From Flavobacteriaceae bacterium F08102 (lineage in GTDB: Bacteria > Bacteroidota > Bacteroidia > Flavobacteriales > Flavobacteriaceae), in NCBI GenBank assembly GCA_023015935.1, contig JALKAY010000004.1:372001-436000 (forward strand): DNA of 64,000 nt, read 5' to 3'. The notes beneath the pieces are model-generated. The model had not been told where the DNA came from. It saw only the letters and a list, made by a program, of their open reading frames with translations, and made no database searches. Both the position numbers and the translations under genes were made by a program. Shown here in pieces: positions 17,117 to 27,222 of the stretch. Each line of letters begins with the position of its first letter. Within the stretch, counting starts at the first letter, position 1.

Positions 17117-20100
17117 TTATTTTTTAATTATTAATTGACGATGGTTTTGCTGTTTATTATAAACATTAATAAGGTAAATCCCCGTAGGTAGATAAGCTAC
17201 TTCATAGCCATTCAACCCATTTTGTATTCCCTCTTTTCTAATCAGTTTACCATCTAGACTATACACTAAAATTTCACTTTGTTCGACTAAATTTGTAAAG
17301 TAAAGTAGATCGTTCGTCGGATTCGGATACACTTCAATTTTTCTTATTGCGAACACCCCTCCTTTAGGTTCAAAATATGGCAAGGCATAATTGTACGCTT
17401 CTACCCCAATTTTCTCACCAATAATCCGTCCTGGGATATCATCAGCTGGGGGATGAATTCCTCCCCATATTCGCGATAAACTCGTTTGATCAGAGGCATC
17501 CCGATAGGTAGCCCACTGCAAGGTAACATCCACCGAAGGTCCTTTTTCGAAGACTAAAAACTCATTTTTCTTCGCTACAAATTCTCCCATTCCTCCAGGG
17601 AAATAGGCATCTCCTGTAACCAAGGTCATAACTTCGGCAGCGGCTCGTGAAAACGTAGAATGTCCTGAAATAAATCCTGCAAACGGAGGCGTTACAAAAC
17701 TGGGGCGTTGATATGGCCACCAGTTTTCAGCTAAAATCCAACCTACTCCTGCAACATCCGTTTTAGCGTCACTAATAAAATCATGCCCTTTCCAAGCATA
17801 TAATTTAATTTTCCCAACGTGTTCATTATTGGCACCACTCAATGGATCACCCGCTTTAATCACTTCGATATACCCTTCTTTTAAGGCAATTCCTTGCGGT
17901 TCATAATGGGGAAGTGACGGGTCAGTACTTTGCCCTAATTCGCACATGTATCGTATGGCAGAAATCGGACGGATATAATCGTACCATCCTTTAATTCCCC
18001 AGGCCGTTACAGCCGCATCATGCATCGCTCCTCCCAAAATAAAATAGGCTTTTACATCCCATTCTAAGGCGTCTAACTCCGGCCCTTTTCCATTGAATCT
18101 TGGAACAAACTGTTCGTGATCTGTTACATAATTCAATATGGTAAACCAATGTCCTGGTGGGGTTTCTGAATCTGGACCATCAGCCCAAAACTCTGCCAGT
18201 ACTCTTGTATAATCAGCTCGTGGCACTACTTGGGGTTCATAAGGCTTTCCAGTTTTTGGATTTACCGTATAACCGGTACTGATATCCCCTCCTTCTAGTA
18301 CATTGAAAAAATTAGGATACTCCTCATACGTTGTAGGAAATAAGCTACTATCAATATTGCCAATCGTGTTCGGTGAAATATCCCATAGTACGCCATCGGT
18401 TGGGTCTAAATGTGAGCTCCACATCGAAACCAATGAAAAATTCCACTTGTACTGTTCTCTTGAAGCTTGGCTCCCCTCACTTAACCGCGGCGGCATTTCG
18501 GGATTGTGATATACAATAAAATCATGCCCATCTCTTCGTAAAACTTGTTTCTCACGCTCAGATAAAGCAAACGGATGTACAGCACCCCATTCGGGACCTA
18601 AAAATGTTGGCGTTGCGCCAGGTATTAAATTACCGCTCTGATCTATAAAGGTATTAAATGTCAACGGTTGCCATCGGTTTGATTCTATTATTCCCGTTGC
18701 ATGACCAGATGGATTTAGCACTAAGGCGGGATTTACAGGTTCATAAAAATCGTTGTCATACCCTGTGGCTTCCCTAGCGTTATCATTTAAACCATAGTCA
18801 ATTATAAGTTGCCCAACATAATTCCCTAAATCGGCTGGATTACCTGAAGTATAATCGACTCCGTTATAACTACTATCGTAACCCAATTGCTTCATCAATA
18901 CTTCAAACCGTGCTAGAGATTCATTAGCACTCGGTGAATTTTTAAAACGATGCATTAACAGCCTATAAACCGCATAGCTCATCGCTTCTTTTTTAGACTC
19001 TTCAATAGGCTTATTTGAGGTAAACGGCTCCAAACTACTTTTAAAGTTATGCACCACGTTTCCAGTCAAATAAGGATTCGTTCCTTCATAAATTGCCCAT
19101 GTATCATACATGGCAATGGAGGTGTGAAATAGGTTTCGAGCATGTACAATAGGCCGGGCAAAATCCCCTCTAATTGCCTCTAATAATACTTCGTTCCACA
19201 ACCGAGCTACCGAATAATCACGTAATCCATTTGAAATATCGAGTTCAACGGTTAATTCTTGTACATCACCGAAACAGAATTTATTATTTTCAATAACCGT
19301 TAGCTTCCCTGTTTCAGCCAATCCCCATACAACCTCAATACGCCCTGTACCTTGACCACTAAATATCGTACCGCCTTCAACCGTCCATGTAAGTACAGAA
19401 CCTGAAGTTGACGGATAAGTATAGACTTCCGTTTTATTAAATCCCGAGCTCATTACTCCAGAAATCTCTCCTGGCACAAGGTATTCACAACTACCGTTAT
19501 CAATGGTGGCTAATGGGTTGTAATTACATGACAATGGATCCGTACAACCAATCACATCGGTTGTAGAAATCTTCTCTTCTTTAATAGTATACCGTTGATT
19601 TGCAGAAAGGGACGTGAATTTTTCGGTATGATCTTTCGACCAAACCACCTTAACCTCATCGATTACACTAGCATTGGCCACTCCAAAATGCAATACTAAC
19701 GAGTGCTGAGAGCTATGGCTTCCTTGCCCATGGACCTCCTGTATTAATTGCTCGCCATTAACGGTAAGAATTACCTTGGCTCCAATGGCATCTCTATTGA
19801 TATTTGTCCCTTCTAACTTAAATTGTATCCAATTATTGTTAGCACTTTGATTTGGATTTAACTGATTAATGAAAAAGTTAGAGTGATTGGTAGACCCCGC
19901 TTGTGGTGATTTCCCTTGTACAACTGTAAAGATATCTAAATCACCGTCTTGATCAAAATCGCAATACGCCATCCCACGAGCAATATTAGGATCATCAATT
20001 CCAGCTGAAATAGACACATCGGTAAACGTATTATCCCCTTGATTTACAAACAATTTATTCGGGTCATAAGCCCCTGTTCGATAAGGCGCATTTGAAAATA

Positions 20101-21187
20101 TATAGCCATTGGCGACAAATAAGTCGGGCCAAGTATCATTGTTGACATCTAGAAAGGCAGTTCCCCAACTTGTCGATAAATACTCCGAACCATTTCCATC
20201 GAGCGAATACTTATTTTCTGTTCCCGCATAGGTACTTTCATCCGTAAAGTGTTGGTTCCCATCATTCTTTAACAATACATTTCTTCCCAAATTGGCAACA
20301 TAATAGTCCAAATGACCGTCTTTATCATAATCTCCAGAGGCAATCCCCATTCCAAAAACCCCAATATCGAGTCCCGTAGTCGTAGAAACTTTGGTAAAAG
20401 TCGTTACAGGATCATTATTTTGAAAAATTGCATTGGGTTCTATAAATGCACCAAAATCATTGGCTAAGTAAATATCCGTGTCGTTATCGAGATCAAAATC
20501 GGTAGGCATTGCGGCAAGCGCACAACCACTATCAGACAAGCCTAATTCGGCTGCTTTTTCTGTAAACGTTCCATCTCCATTATTTTGATAAAACTGATTT
20601 GGATAACAATCGTGATCAAAAACCACATTTCCATTTTCATCATGTGGGATTTTTGAGTTTTCTATATAATTAATGACATAAATATCGAGGAAAGAATCAC
20701 GGTTATAGTCTATCATCACCGCCCCCATAGAAAAGCTCGGAATAGTAATCCCGGCGCTCTCACCTATTTCTATAAAGCCATTGCCTTTATTATTTAAAAA
20801 GAGTAAATTTCGTTTTACATTTTTGGCAAAATCAGGTTCACTCCAAGTTGTGACAAATAAATCTCTATAGCCATCATTGTTTATGTCCCCACTGCTTACC
20901 CCGGTAGTGTAATAATCTTGTGTAATCCCTAAGCCACTATCGACGATGAGTTCAAAAGTGCCATTGCCTTTATTGCGATAAAGCACATCGGCTGATTTAC
21001 CTCCAGTGATGTATAGGTCCTCCCACCCATCATTATCGTAATCAAAAAACACACAACCACCACCAAACTCTCCAATTGCTTCAAATTTATGGGCTATCCC
21101 AACATTCGCAGACCGTTCAGTGAACGACTGCGCATAGATAGTCACATAGACTAAAAACAGTAAAATGGAAAGTAATTTTTTTTTCAT
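17117..21187 (-). CDS. FG-GAP / UnbV(ASPIC) / vanadium haloperoxidase fusion with T9SS sorting domain
   Basis: 1356 residues from the ATG at 21187 (MKKKLLSILL); the longer frame would start with GTG. Order: signal peptide (ends YAQ); FG-GAP/VCBS repeats (about 20-440) with many DxDxDxx calcium loops such as DYDNDGWEDLYI; an UnbV/ASPIC domain (about 455-540, NRDAIGAKV, LHFGVA); a Cys-rich linker (GCTDPLSCNYNP); a vanadium-dependent haloperoxidase/PAP2 domain; and a C-terminal T9SS type A sorting domain (VYPNPTNDLLYF, LPTGIYLINV). All three haloperoxidase/PAP2 motifs are intact: K-x6-RP (KGWYDYIRP, about 1065), SGH (about 1174), SR-x5-H (SRIWGGIHPP, about 1240). So the protein is secreted by T9SS and may oxidise halides with hydrogen peroxide, or act as a phosphatase, on the cell surface. 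First gene of the seven-gene operon. Confidence 0.92.
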   Translation of the reverse strand: MKKKLLSILLFLVYVTIYAQSFTERSANVGIAHKFEAIGEFGGGCVFFDYDNDGWEDLYITGGKSADVLYRNKGNGTFELIVDSGLGITQDYYTTGVSSGDINNDGYRDLFVTTWSEPDFAKNVKRNLLFLNNKGNGFIEIGESAGITIPSFSMGAVMIDYNRDSFLDIYVINYIENSKIPHDENGNVVFDHDCYPNQFYQNNGDGTFTEKAAELGLSDSGCALAAMPTDFDLDNDTDIYLANDFGAFIEPNAIFQNNDPVTTFTKVSTTTGLDIGVFGMGIASGDYDKDGHLDYYVANLGRNVLLKNDGNQHFTDESTYAGTENKYSLDGNGSEYLSTSWGTAFLDVNNDTWPDLFVANGYIFSNAPYRTGAYDPNKLFVNQGDNTFTDVSISAGIDDPNIARGMAYCDFDQDGDLDIFTVVQGKSPQAGSTNHSNFFINQLNPNQSANNNWIQFKLEGTNINRDAIGAKVILTVNGEQLIQEVHGQGSHSSQHSLVLHFGVANASVIDEVKVVWSKDHTEKFTSLSANQRYTIKEEKISTTDVIGCTDPLSCNYNPLATIDNGSCEYLVPGEISGVMSSGFNKTEVYTYPSTSGSVLTWTVEGGTIFSGQGTGRIEVVWGLAETGKLTVIENNKFCFGDVQELTVELDISNGLRDYSVARLWNEVLLEAIRGDFARPIVHARNLFHTSIAMYDTWAIYEGTNPYLTGNVVHNFKSSLEPFTSNKPIEESKKEAMSYAVYRLLMHRFKNSPSANESLARFEVLMKQLGYDSSYNGVDYTSGNPADLGNYVGQLIIDYGLNDNAREATGYDNDFYEPVNPALVLNPSGHATGIIESNRWQPLTFNTFIDQSGNLIPGATPTFLGPEWGAVHPFALSEREKQVLRRDGHDFIVYHNPEMPPRLSEGSQASREQYKWNFSLVSMWSSHLDPTDGVLWDISPNTIGNIDSSLFPTTYEEYPNFFNVLEGGDISTGYTVNPKTGKPYEPQVVPRADYTRVLAEFWADGPDSETPPGHWFTILNYVTDHEQFVPRFNGKGPELDALEWDVKAYFILGGAMHDAAVTAWGIKGWYDYIRPISAIRYMCELGQSTDPSLPHYEPQGIALKEGYIEVIKAGDPLSGANNEHVGKIKLYAWKGHDFISDAKTDVAGVGWILAENWWPYQRPSFVTPPFAGFISGHSTFSRAAAEVMTLVTGDAYFPGGMGEFVAKKNEFLVFEKGPSVDVTLQWATYRDASDQTSLSRIWGGIHPPADDIPGRIIGEKIGVEAYNYALPYFEPKGGVFAIRKIEVYPNPTNDLLYFTNLVEQSEILVYSLDGKLIRKEGIQNGLNGYEVAYLPTGIYLINVYNKQQNHRQLIIKK

Positions 21188-21193
21188 GTTATA

Positions 21194-21217
21194 AAACGTA
21201 TCCTCTATTTGAACCAC
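21194..21217 (-). promoter_or_regulatory. Possible ECF-type promoter match before the haloperoxidase fusion gene
   Basis: The minus strand reads GTGGT (21217-21213), 14 nt, CGTTT (21198-21194), similar to the motif before the five fecR genes. It is only 6 nt from the ATG, which would give an almost leaderless transcript, and the boxes are degenerate. A chance match is likely. Confidence 0.2.
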
Positions 21218-21386
21218 CTACATATAGATGTTAAGTTCTCAAGGAAAAATTGCAGTATTATATAATGTGTAGCGTAAAAAGAACGCTTTTCTCTTATGCT
21301 ATAATGTAGCCCCTCTGTCAAAATGAGTCCATGTTGACAATTGTTATTTTCTGATTGTTGAAGTGCTACTTCCTGTTAAAGAAGTA

Positions 21387-22061
21387 CTAATTTCCCAAAC
21401 CTTTTATGTGCTCAATTTCCATTTGAACTTTCCAGCTTCCAAATTGGTAAATTTCTACTTCAACATACTCAAGCTCATAGGTCGCTCTAAATTTCAGCGG
21501 ATATGTGACATTGGTCAGTTCGATAAAATCTTTTTGATTGCGGATGTCTTGAAATGAACCGCTCTGCAACACAATCGTAGCATTTGGATTGAGCACAGGT
21601 GAGTTGTCCTTTCGAATATAGATACGAACGGCATTCATCTTATCATCCATTCTCGTAAAACGGACGGACGTAACATTTTGTGAGTTGTCAATTTTTTTAT
21701 AAGGTTTTTCATAAACACCGATATATGTGTCTTTTTTCCAAAACCCAATTACAATACTATCTTTTGTTGTATTTGTTTTATAAGTCAATTTTCCTTGACC
21801 ATTTTTTTGTCCTTTTTTAAATTCTCCTTCATAAACATCTCCATTGCTCCAGGTATATATTCCTTTACCATCTGGATATCCTTTTTTAAATTCTCCTTCA
21901 TAACTATCTTTTCCTTTAGCAATCCCTTTTCCATCTGCCTTCCCTTTTTTACAATCGCCCGAATAGGATTGATTAATGTCTTTTAAAAGTACTTTACAAT
22001 CTTGAGCATTTAAGCCGCTAAGCATGAAAGAAAAGCACATGAGTAAAATAATATGTTTCAT
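21387..22061 (-). CDS. Exported MORN-repeat protein (copy 1)
   Basis: 224 residues with a signal peptide (about 1-19, LNAQ). MORN repeats (about 35-95) are clear: YEGEFKKGYPDGKGIYTW, then YEGEFKKGQKNGQG, preceded by a shorter degenerate copy. The C-terminal half has no recognised domain. A same-length paralogue lies at 62986-63660, in the same place relative to its SusD gene (SusD, terminator, MORN). It is separated from module B by a strong terminator and from the haloperoxidase gene by 199 nt. Its function is unknown; MORN repeats generally act in membrane association or as scaffolds. Confidence 0.85.
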   Translation of the reverse strand: MKHIILLMCFSFMLSGLNAQDCKVLLKDINQSYSGDCKKGKADGKGIAKGKDSYEGEFKKGYPDGKGIYTWSNGDVYEGEFKKGQKNGQGKLTYKTNTTKDSIVIGFWKKDTYIGVYEKPYKKIDNSQNVTSVRFTRMDDKMNAVRIYIRKDNSPVLNPNATIVLQSGSFQDIRNQKDFIELTNVTYPLKFRATYELEYVEVEIYQFGSWKVQMEIEHIKGLGN

Positions 22062-22203
22062 TGTCTTTAGGTTACCGTGTGAATCGTGTTTTTATTTTTT
22101 CCAACAAACTATCTGTCGAAAGACGAATTGGTTTTTCCTATTTAGAAACTATCCAATTCTTATAAAAGGATTATTTAATTAAAATCCCCTTTGTGATGTA
22201 TAA

Positions 22204-22237
22204 AAAAACCTATTGGAATTGCTTCCAATAGGTTTTT
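22204..22237 (-). terminator. Rho-independent terminator of module B
   Basis: Perfect 15-bp stem AAAAACCTATTGGAA (22204-22218) and its complement (22223-22237) with loop TTGC. On the minus strand it ends in a T-run 10 nt after the SusD stop codon. Confidence 0.95.
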
Positions 22238-22247
22238 AATAGCTATT

Positions 22248-23735
22248 TTATTCGTAGCTAGGATTTTGAACTTCAATTCCTCCACCAGCTCTAACGGTTA
22301 AGATTGGATAAGGCAAGATAAATTTATCTGGGTTGGTAGCCGAAGGTTTATGGTCAGATACTTGGAATCCTGTTCCAAATCCATCTTCCCAATCATAGCG
22401 AACTAAATCAAACCAAGATTCTCCCAATTCACCAGATAACTCAACCATTTTTTCAATTCTCACCGCTTCTAAGAATTCCTCATAAGTAATGGTTGCTGGA
22501 TAGGTTTCAAAACCGTCCCCCCCTGTTGTGGTAGCTCCAGCTCTTAAACGAATTGCATTCAACGCAGCCAATGCATCACTCGATACCGACATGGTATTAC
22601 GCGCATCTGCTTCCGCATAAATTAAATATACTTCAGACAATCGTGAATGATAAATTAAATCATATTCTTCACCAACACTAAATACGTTAGTGTATTTTAA
22701 GTTATTCGTTCCAAAAAAACCAGGGGTCGTTGTACTCGCGATTCTGTTTGAATCGTAATCAATCGTTTGCGAACCTATAGTCATGGAACCTGACATTAAT
22801 TCTGCGAGGTAAGCATCATTATATCCAACGGCAAATCCCCAACGGGTATTTGGTAGTGGAGCCTGTAAATCCCCTCTCAGACCAAACAAAATCTCAGGAT
22901 TGTCATACATATCACTTGTTGTATTATCAAACATAGCAGCATAGGTTGGAGACAAATAAAACGATCCTCCAGCTTCATCAATGATGGCTTTCGCTGTACT
23001 TGCAGCCATTCCATAATCACCTTGATACAAATAGACTTTCGCTTTGAGGGCTCTTGCTGCAATTTTATTCATATAACCTCTATTGTCAGGTAAATCAAGT
23101 CCATTTGCAATTACATAATCAAGGTCCTCATGAATTTGGGCATAAGTTTCTGCCACCGTATTTCGCGGAAATGCTTCGCCACTTCGTATGGGTTCAAGCC
23201 TAAGTGTTATTCCGTATTCTGAGCTTGTATCATACCACTGTCCGTAATAACGCAAGAGGTAAAAATGTGCTAATGCTCTAATTCCATAAGCTTGAGCCAT
23301 AGTTTCTGCCTTTCCTGTTGGACTAGAAAAGCTTCCTTCACTTAGGTCTGCTACTTTTTCAATAATCCAGTTTGCATCATTAATAGCTCTGTAGAGTGCA
23401 GCCATCCCAGTAAAGGTTAGGTTATCGCCAGCATCTTCTTTATTTAGCGGTTGGTTAGCAATCCACGAAGGAATTTCCTCTCTATAGAAAGACGTTCCAG
23501 GTAAAATTGCACCACTTAATGCTTCGGGAATTAAAAGCATAAAACTAGGCTCTTCTTTTAAACTTGAATACGCCCCAGCCAACGCTAATTTTGCAGACGC
23601 TTCATTGTTAATAGCTGTTTCGGCATTTAATTGATATGCCAATTCGATGTCATCAATAGGTGTAGTAAGTTCACACGAGGTAAGACTTAAAATGGCTACA
23701 CTTAAAAAACTTATATATTTTGTTATTTTTTTCAT
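22248..23735 (-). CDS. SusD/RagB-family surface lipoprotein (module B)
   Basis: 495-residue SusD-like lipoprotein. Lipobox LTSC followed by ELTTPIDD; an N-terminal SusD-like helical region with YRAINDANWIIE and YGIRALAHFYLLRYYG; and the C-terminal RagB/SusD part with YLIYAEADAR, ALNAIRLRAGA and GESWFDLVRY. It starts 10 nt after the SusC stop and ends just before a strong terminator, closing the fecR-susC-susD transcript. Ligand unknown. Confidence 0.93.
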   Translation of the reverse strand: MKKITKYISFLSVAILSLTSCELTTPIDDIELAYQLNAETAINNEASAKLALAGAYSSLKEEPSFMLLIPEALSGAILPGTSFYREEIPSWIANQPLNKEDAGDNLTFTGMAALYRAINDANWIIEKVADLSEGSFSSPTGKAETMAQAYGIRALAHFYLLRYYGQWYDTSSEYGITLRLEPIRSGEAFPRNTVAETYAQIHEDLDYVIANGLDLPDNRGYMNKIAARALKAKVYLYQGDYGMAASTAKAIIDEAGGSFYLSPTYAAMFDNTTSDMYDNPEILFGLRGDLQAPLPNTRWGFAVGYNDAYLAELMSGSMTIGSQTIDYDSNRIASTTTPGFFGTNNLKYTNVFSVGEEYDLIYHSRLSEVYLIYAEADARNTMSVSSDALAALNAIRLRAGATTTGGDGFETYPATITYEEFLEAVRIEKMVELSGELGESWFDLVRYDWEDGFGTGFQVSDHKPSATNPDKFILPYPILTVRAGGGIEVQNPSYE

Positions 23736-23745
23736 CTTAAATTTA

Positions 23746-26700
23746 TTAAAAAGTTACGTTTAATCCGAGCGTGAAGCTTCGTACATTTGGATATCCCCAA
23801 CCACCATCTGAGGCGGCATCAACAGAAGAAGTATTGGTTACTCCACGTAAAATACTCTCTGGGTTTGGTCCTGCGTAATTGTGAATCAAGAATAAGTTAT
23901 TTCCGGTTAAGGTAAACTTCGCATTACTTAGTCCTACTTTATCTAATAAACTAGAAGGGAGATTATACCCTATAGACGCTGAACGTAACGACACATACGA
24001 CGCATCTGAAACAAAGCGTGAATTATTGGTTTGCCATGAACGTGAACCAGCTCTAGGGAATTTTGAATCTAAATTATCAGGTGTCCATGCATTTTCTAGA
24101 TCGTTACGTTGGTAATTTGGCATTCTATCAAAATCGATAAAGGCTAAAAATTCATCGCCTCTTCTAATTTTGTCAATACCTTGTACAAATTGAAAATTAA
24201 ACGAGATATCAAAACCTTTGTACGACATGGTATTGTTCCATCCCCCAAAGAAATCTGGTACATTACCATCCGCAAGACGCACGTCATCTTCAGTGGTATA
24301 TTCGCCATCACCATCCACATCCCGAGCGATAAAATCTCCAGGTGCCAATAAATTAGGATCATACTGTCCGTCAGGTGCACTTGCATTTAAGGCATCGATC
24401 TCCGCTTGTGTATCAGCCGTTTTGATAATATCTCTTCCAAAAATGGTTCCTAAAGGATAGCCTTCAGTAACCCCGTAGTTTCCAAATTCGTTGGCTTGAC
24501 CACCTTTTAAGGCATCTACATTACTTTTGATAAATGAAACGTTAAACGAAGAATTCCACGTAAAGTTTTCGTTGCGTACAACGTCACCTCCCACTAAAAA
24601 CTCCCATCCTTTATTGCTCACATCGGCAACGTTAGAATAGTAATTAGGGAATCCTGTTTGTGCTGACAACGGCGTCAATAAAATTAAATCTGAAGTTGCT
24701 TTATCGAACCAAACAATTTCCGCATTTAAACGATTGTTAAAAAGTCCGAATTCTAAGGCAATATCTAATTGATTCGTTTCTTCCCAACGAATATCTTGGT
24801 TAGACACCCCTTGCAATCTAAATCCGTTCAATCCATTGTATTGGGTTGGATTATCTCCAAACCCACTTTCAACGGCCATTACTGGTCTAAATAAAAATGC
24901 TGGAAGGTTATCATTCCCTGTTTTTCCTGCCGAAACGCGAAGTTTCATCTGCGTGATGGTTGCGTTATCTTTTAAGAAATTCTCATTGTGCATATTCCAT
25001 GCTAAACCAAAAGAAGGAAAGAATCCAGTACGGTTATCTTCACCAAATTGGGTAGAGCGATCTGCACGACCAGTTAAGGTTAACAAATACTTATCGTCAT
25101 AATTATAATTCACACGACCAAACAATGAATTTAAGGCCTTTTGCGCAAAATCACTATTTCCGTTAAACACTTGTGAGGCAGAAGCGGGGTTTACCAAGAC
25201 AAAATCATCCGGGAATCCTGCAAAACTCACACCCGTTGCTTCATTTTCTGTACTATCCCATGACAATCCTGCCACAGCACTTAGGCGATGGTTTTCTTTA
25301 ATCGTGGTGTTATAGGTTAAGGTATTAGTGAAAATGATATTCTTAGATTTGTTAAACTGCGTCGTCAAAATTCCAAGTGGAGTTCCGCCACGTGCAAACA
25401 AATTACTATTTAAGCCATCAAGGGCCGCTTGTATCGTAAATGAAGGAAGAAATTCACTAACATCATCATTGGATTGATTAGCACTGAATTGCGTTCTAAA
25501 TTTAAGATTTTTAATTAGCTCAAGTTCGGCATACACACTAGAACGAATATTTTTACTTTCAATATTGTTTCTAATGCGTCCATCTTGACCCACGGGATTC
25601 ATATCAGGGTTTCCAAAAACAGGTAAGCCTCCATTATCGGTATAGTTCCCAGCGTCATCAAAAACAGGTACATCGGGTCTAAAAGCCCCAGGGTATCTTA
25701 AATTATCAACATCACTCGATTTATCAATACTATTGTTATAATTAATGGCAACCCCTACTCTTAATTTATCGGTTACATCGGCATCTAAATTAGCCGCCAT
25801 CGAATAGCGTTTAAATTTGCTATTGATAAAAATAGCTTCTTGATTCTGAACATTTCCAGACACGTAGTAGTTAATTCTATCCGTACCACCAGAAAGCGAG
25901 AGACTGTAGTCGTTCCACATGGCGTTTTTATTCCTTACCTCTTCTTGCCAATCGGTATTTGCATCTCCAAATGCAGGTACAGGTACCCCAGCAATTCCAG
26001 CTTGTTCCGTATAAAATTCTTTATATTCATCTACAGTCAAGAACTCATATTTAGTCTGAGGATTTTGAAATGTCGTATTTGTAGAAAAAGTAAATCTAGG
26101 TTTTGCACCGCGATTTCCTCTTTTTGTCTTAACAATAATTACACCGTTAGCTGCTCTTGAACCGTAAATCCCCGCTGCAGATGCATCTTTCAATATCGTT
26201 ATATTTTCAATATCTGCCGGATTAATAGACAAGAGTGGGTTTGATCTTGACCCTTGTAATAATCCATTTGCATCTCTACTGTTAGGATTAATATTAATTG
26301 GAATTCCATCAATCACATAAAGCGGTTGATTATCCCCATTAATTTGACTCAATCCTCTAATAACCACATTGGCAGCAGCTCCTGGTTTCCCTGTTCCAGT
26401 TACCATGACACCTGGTACTTTACCATATAAAGCGCGCTCAACCGTTTGAGTTTTAACTTGCTCTATTTCTTTCGCTTTAAGTGTTGTAACTGAACCGGTG
26501 AGATCTTTTTTAACAGTGGTTCCATATCCTACAACAACCACTTCATCTAAACGATCCTCACTCTCTTCGAGCACAATATCATAGGTCGCATTTTTAGAAG
26601 TAATTTTCATGTATTTAAATTTACTACCTAAAGCAACTATACCTAAGTAGAAATTTAAACTTGCGTCAATTTTGAACTTACCATCAAAATCAGTACTCGT

Positions 26701-27222
26701 TCCACGCGTAATATAATCTCTTGAACGATCAAACCCTTTCGCTGGCTCTTCACTTGTCACAAAGACTGTTGCCCCAGGAATTGGATTACCATCCTTATCT
26801 TTTACAGTCCCTTCAATTGGAAAAGTTTCCTGCATTGGAATGTTTAAGATAGGGTGCATTTTTCTTTTTACAATTACGGTATTATCCGTGAAATCGTAGG
26901 TACACCCAATCATGTCTAACCCTCTTTTCAAAAGCTTATAAGCCTTGATATTACCTTTCTTTACGTAAATATCAGGCGCATTTTGAATGTGTTCAGGTCT
27001 AAACACAAAATTGTATTCCGTTTGAGATTTAATTAATTCAAAAATCTCTTCAACCGAAATAATTTTATCCTCATTAATATTAATTTCTGCATTCTGTGAA
27101 AATCCCGCATCGGGATTTAAACTAAACACAGTCGTACAAAATAAGAAGATAAAGCTTTTCATCATTACTTTTAATAGCCTCCTTTTATCGTAAACGAAGG
27201 AGTTTGTCAATTTAAATTTCAT
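23746..27222 (-). CDS. SusC/RagA TonB-dependent transporter with STN signalling domain (module B)
   Basis: 1158 residues: long basic N-terminus and signal peptide (about 1-43, ending FSQ), STN domain (about 45-115), carboxypeptidase-like regulatory domain (about 135-215), plug with DASAAGIYGSRAANG, and an outer-membrane barrel ending SFTLGLNVTF with terminal Phe. The regulatory domain is followed by the usual TonB-box-like DEVVVVGYG. The STN domain implies signalling to the FecR encoded upstream. Met residues at 20-21 precede the hydrophobic signal core, as in the other four SusC proteins. Confidence 0.95.
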   Translation of the reverse strand: MKFKLTNSFVYDKRRLLKVMMKSFIFLFCTTVFSLNPDAGFSQNAEININEDKIISVEEIFELIKSQTEYNFVFRPEHIQNAPDIYVKKGNIKAYKLLKRGLDMIGCTYDFTDNTVIVKRKMHPILNIPMQETFPIEGTVKDKDGNPIPGATVFVTSEEPAKGFDRSRDYITRGTSTDFDGKFKIDASLNFYLGIVALGSKFKYMKITSKNATYDIVLEESEDRLDEVVVVGYGTTVKKDLTGSVTTLKAKEIEQVKTQTVERALYGKVPGVMVTGTGKPGAAANVVIRGLSQINGDNQPLYVIDGIPININPNSRDANGLLQGSRSNPLLSINPADIENITILKDASAAGIYGSRAANGVIIVKTKRGNRGAKPRFTFSTNTTFQNPQTKYEFLTVDEYKEFYTEQAGIAGVPVPAFGDANTDWQEEVRNKNAMWNDYSLSLSGGTDRINYYVSGNVQNQEAIFINSKFKRYSMAANLDADVTDKLRVGVAINYNNSIDKSSDVDNLRYPGAFRPDVPVFDDAGNYTDNGGLPVFGNPDMNPVGQDGRIRNNIESKNIRSSVYAELELIKNLKFRTQFSANQSNDDVSEFLPSFTIQAALDGLNSNLFARGGTPLGILTTQFNKSKNIIFTNTLTYNTTIKENHRLSAVAGLSWDSTENEATGVSFAGFPDDFVLVNPASASQVFNGNSDFAQKALNSLFGRVNYNYDDKYLLTLTGRADRSTQFGEDNRTGFFPSFGLAWNMHNENFLKDNATITQMKLRVSAGKTGNDNLPAFLFRPVMAVESGFGDNPTQYNGLNGFRLQGVSNQDIRWEETNQLDIALEFGLFNNRLNAEIVWFDKATSDLILLTPLSAQTGFPNYYSNVADVSNKGWEFLVGGDVVRNENFTWNSSFNVSFIKSNVDALKGGQANEFGNYGVTEGYPLGTIFGRDIIKTADTQAEIDALNASAPDGQYDPNLLAPGDFIARDVDGDGEYTTEDDVRLADGNVPDFFGGWNNTMSYKGFDISFNFQFVQGIDKIRRGDEFLAFIDFDRMPNYQRNDLENAWTPDNLDSKFPRAGSRSWQTNNSRFVSDASYVSLRSASIGYNLPSSLLDKVGLSNAKFTLTGNNLFLIHNYAGPNPESILRGVTNTSSVDAASDGGWGYPNVRSFTLGLNVTF

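Noticed and set aside
22082-22105. GTTGG-N14-CGATT before the MORN gene as another ECF promoter
   Set aside because: It departs from the motif in both boxes; it shows that degenerate two-box matches occur by chance in this AT-rich sequence.
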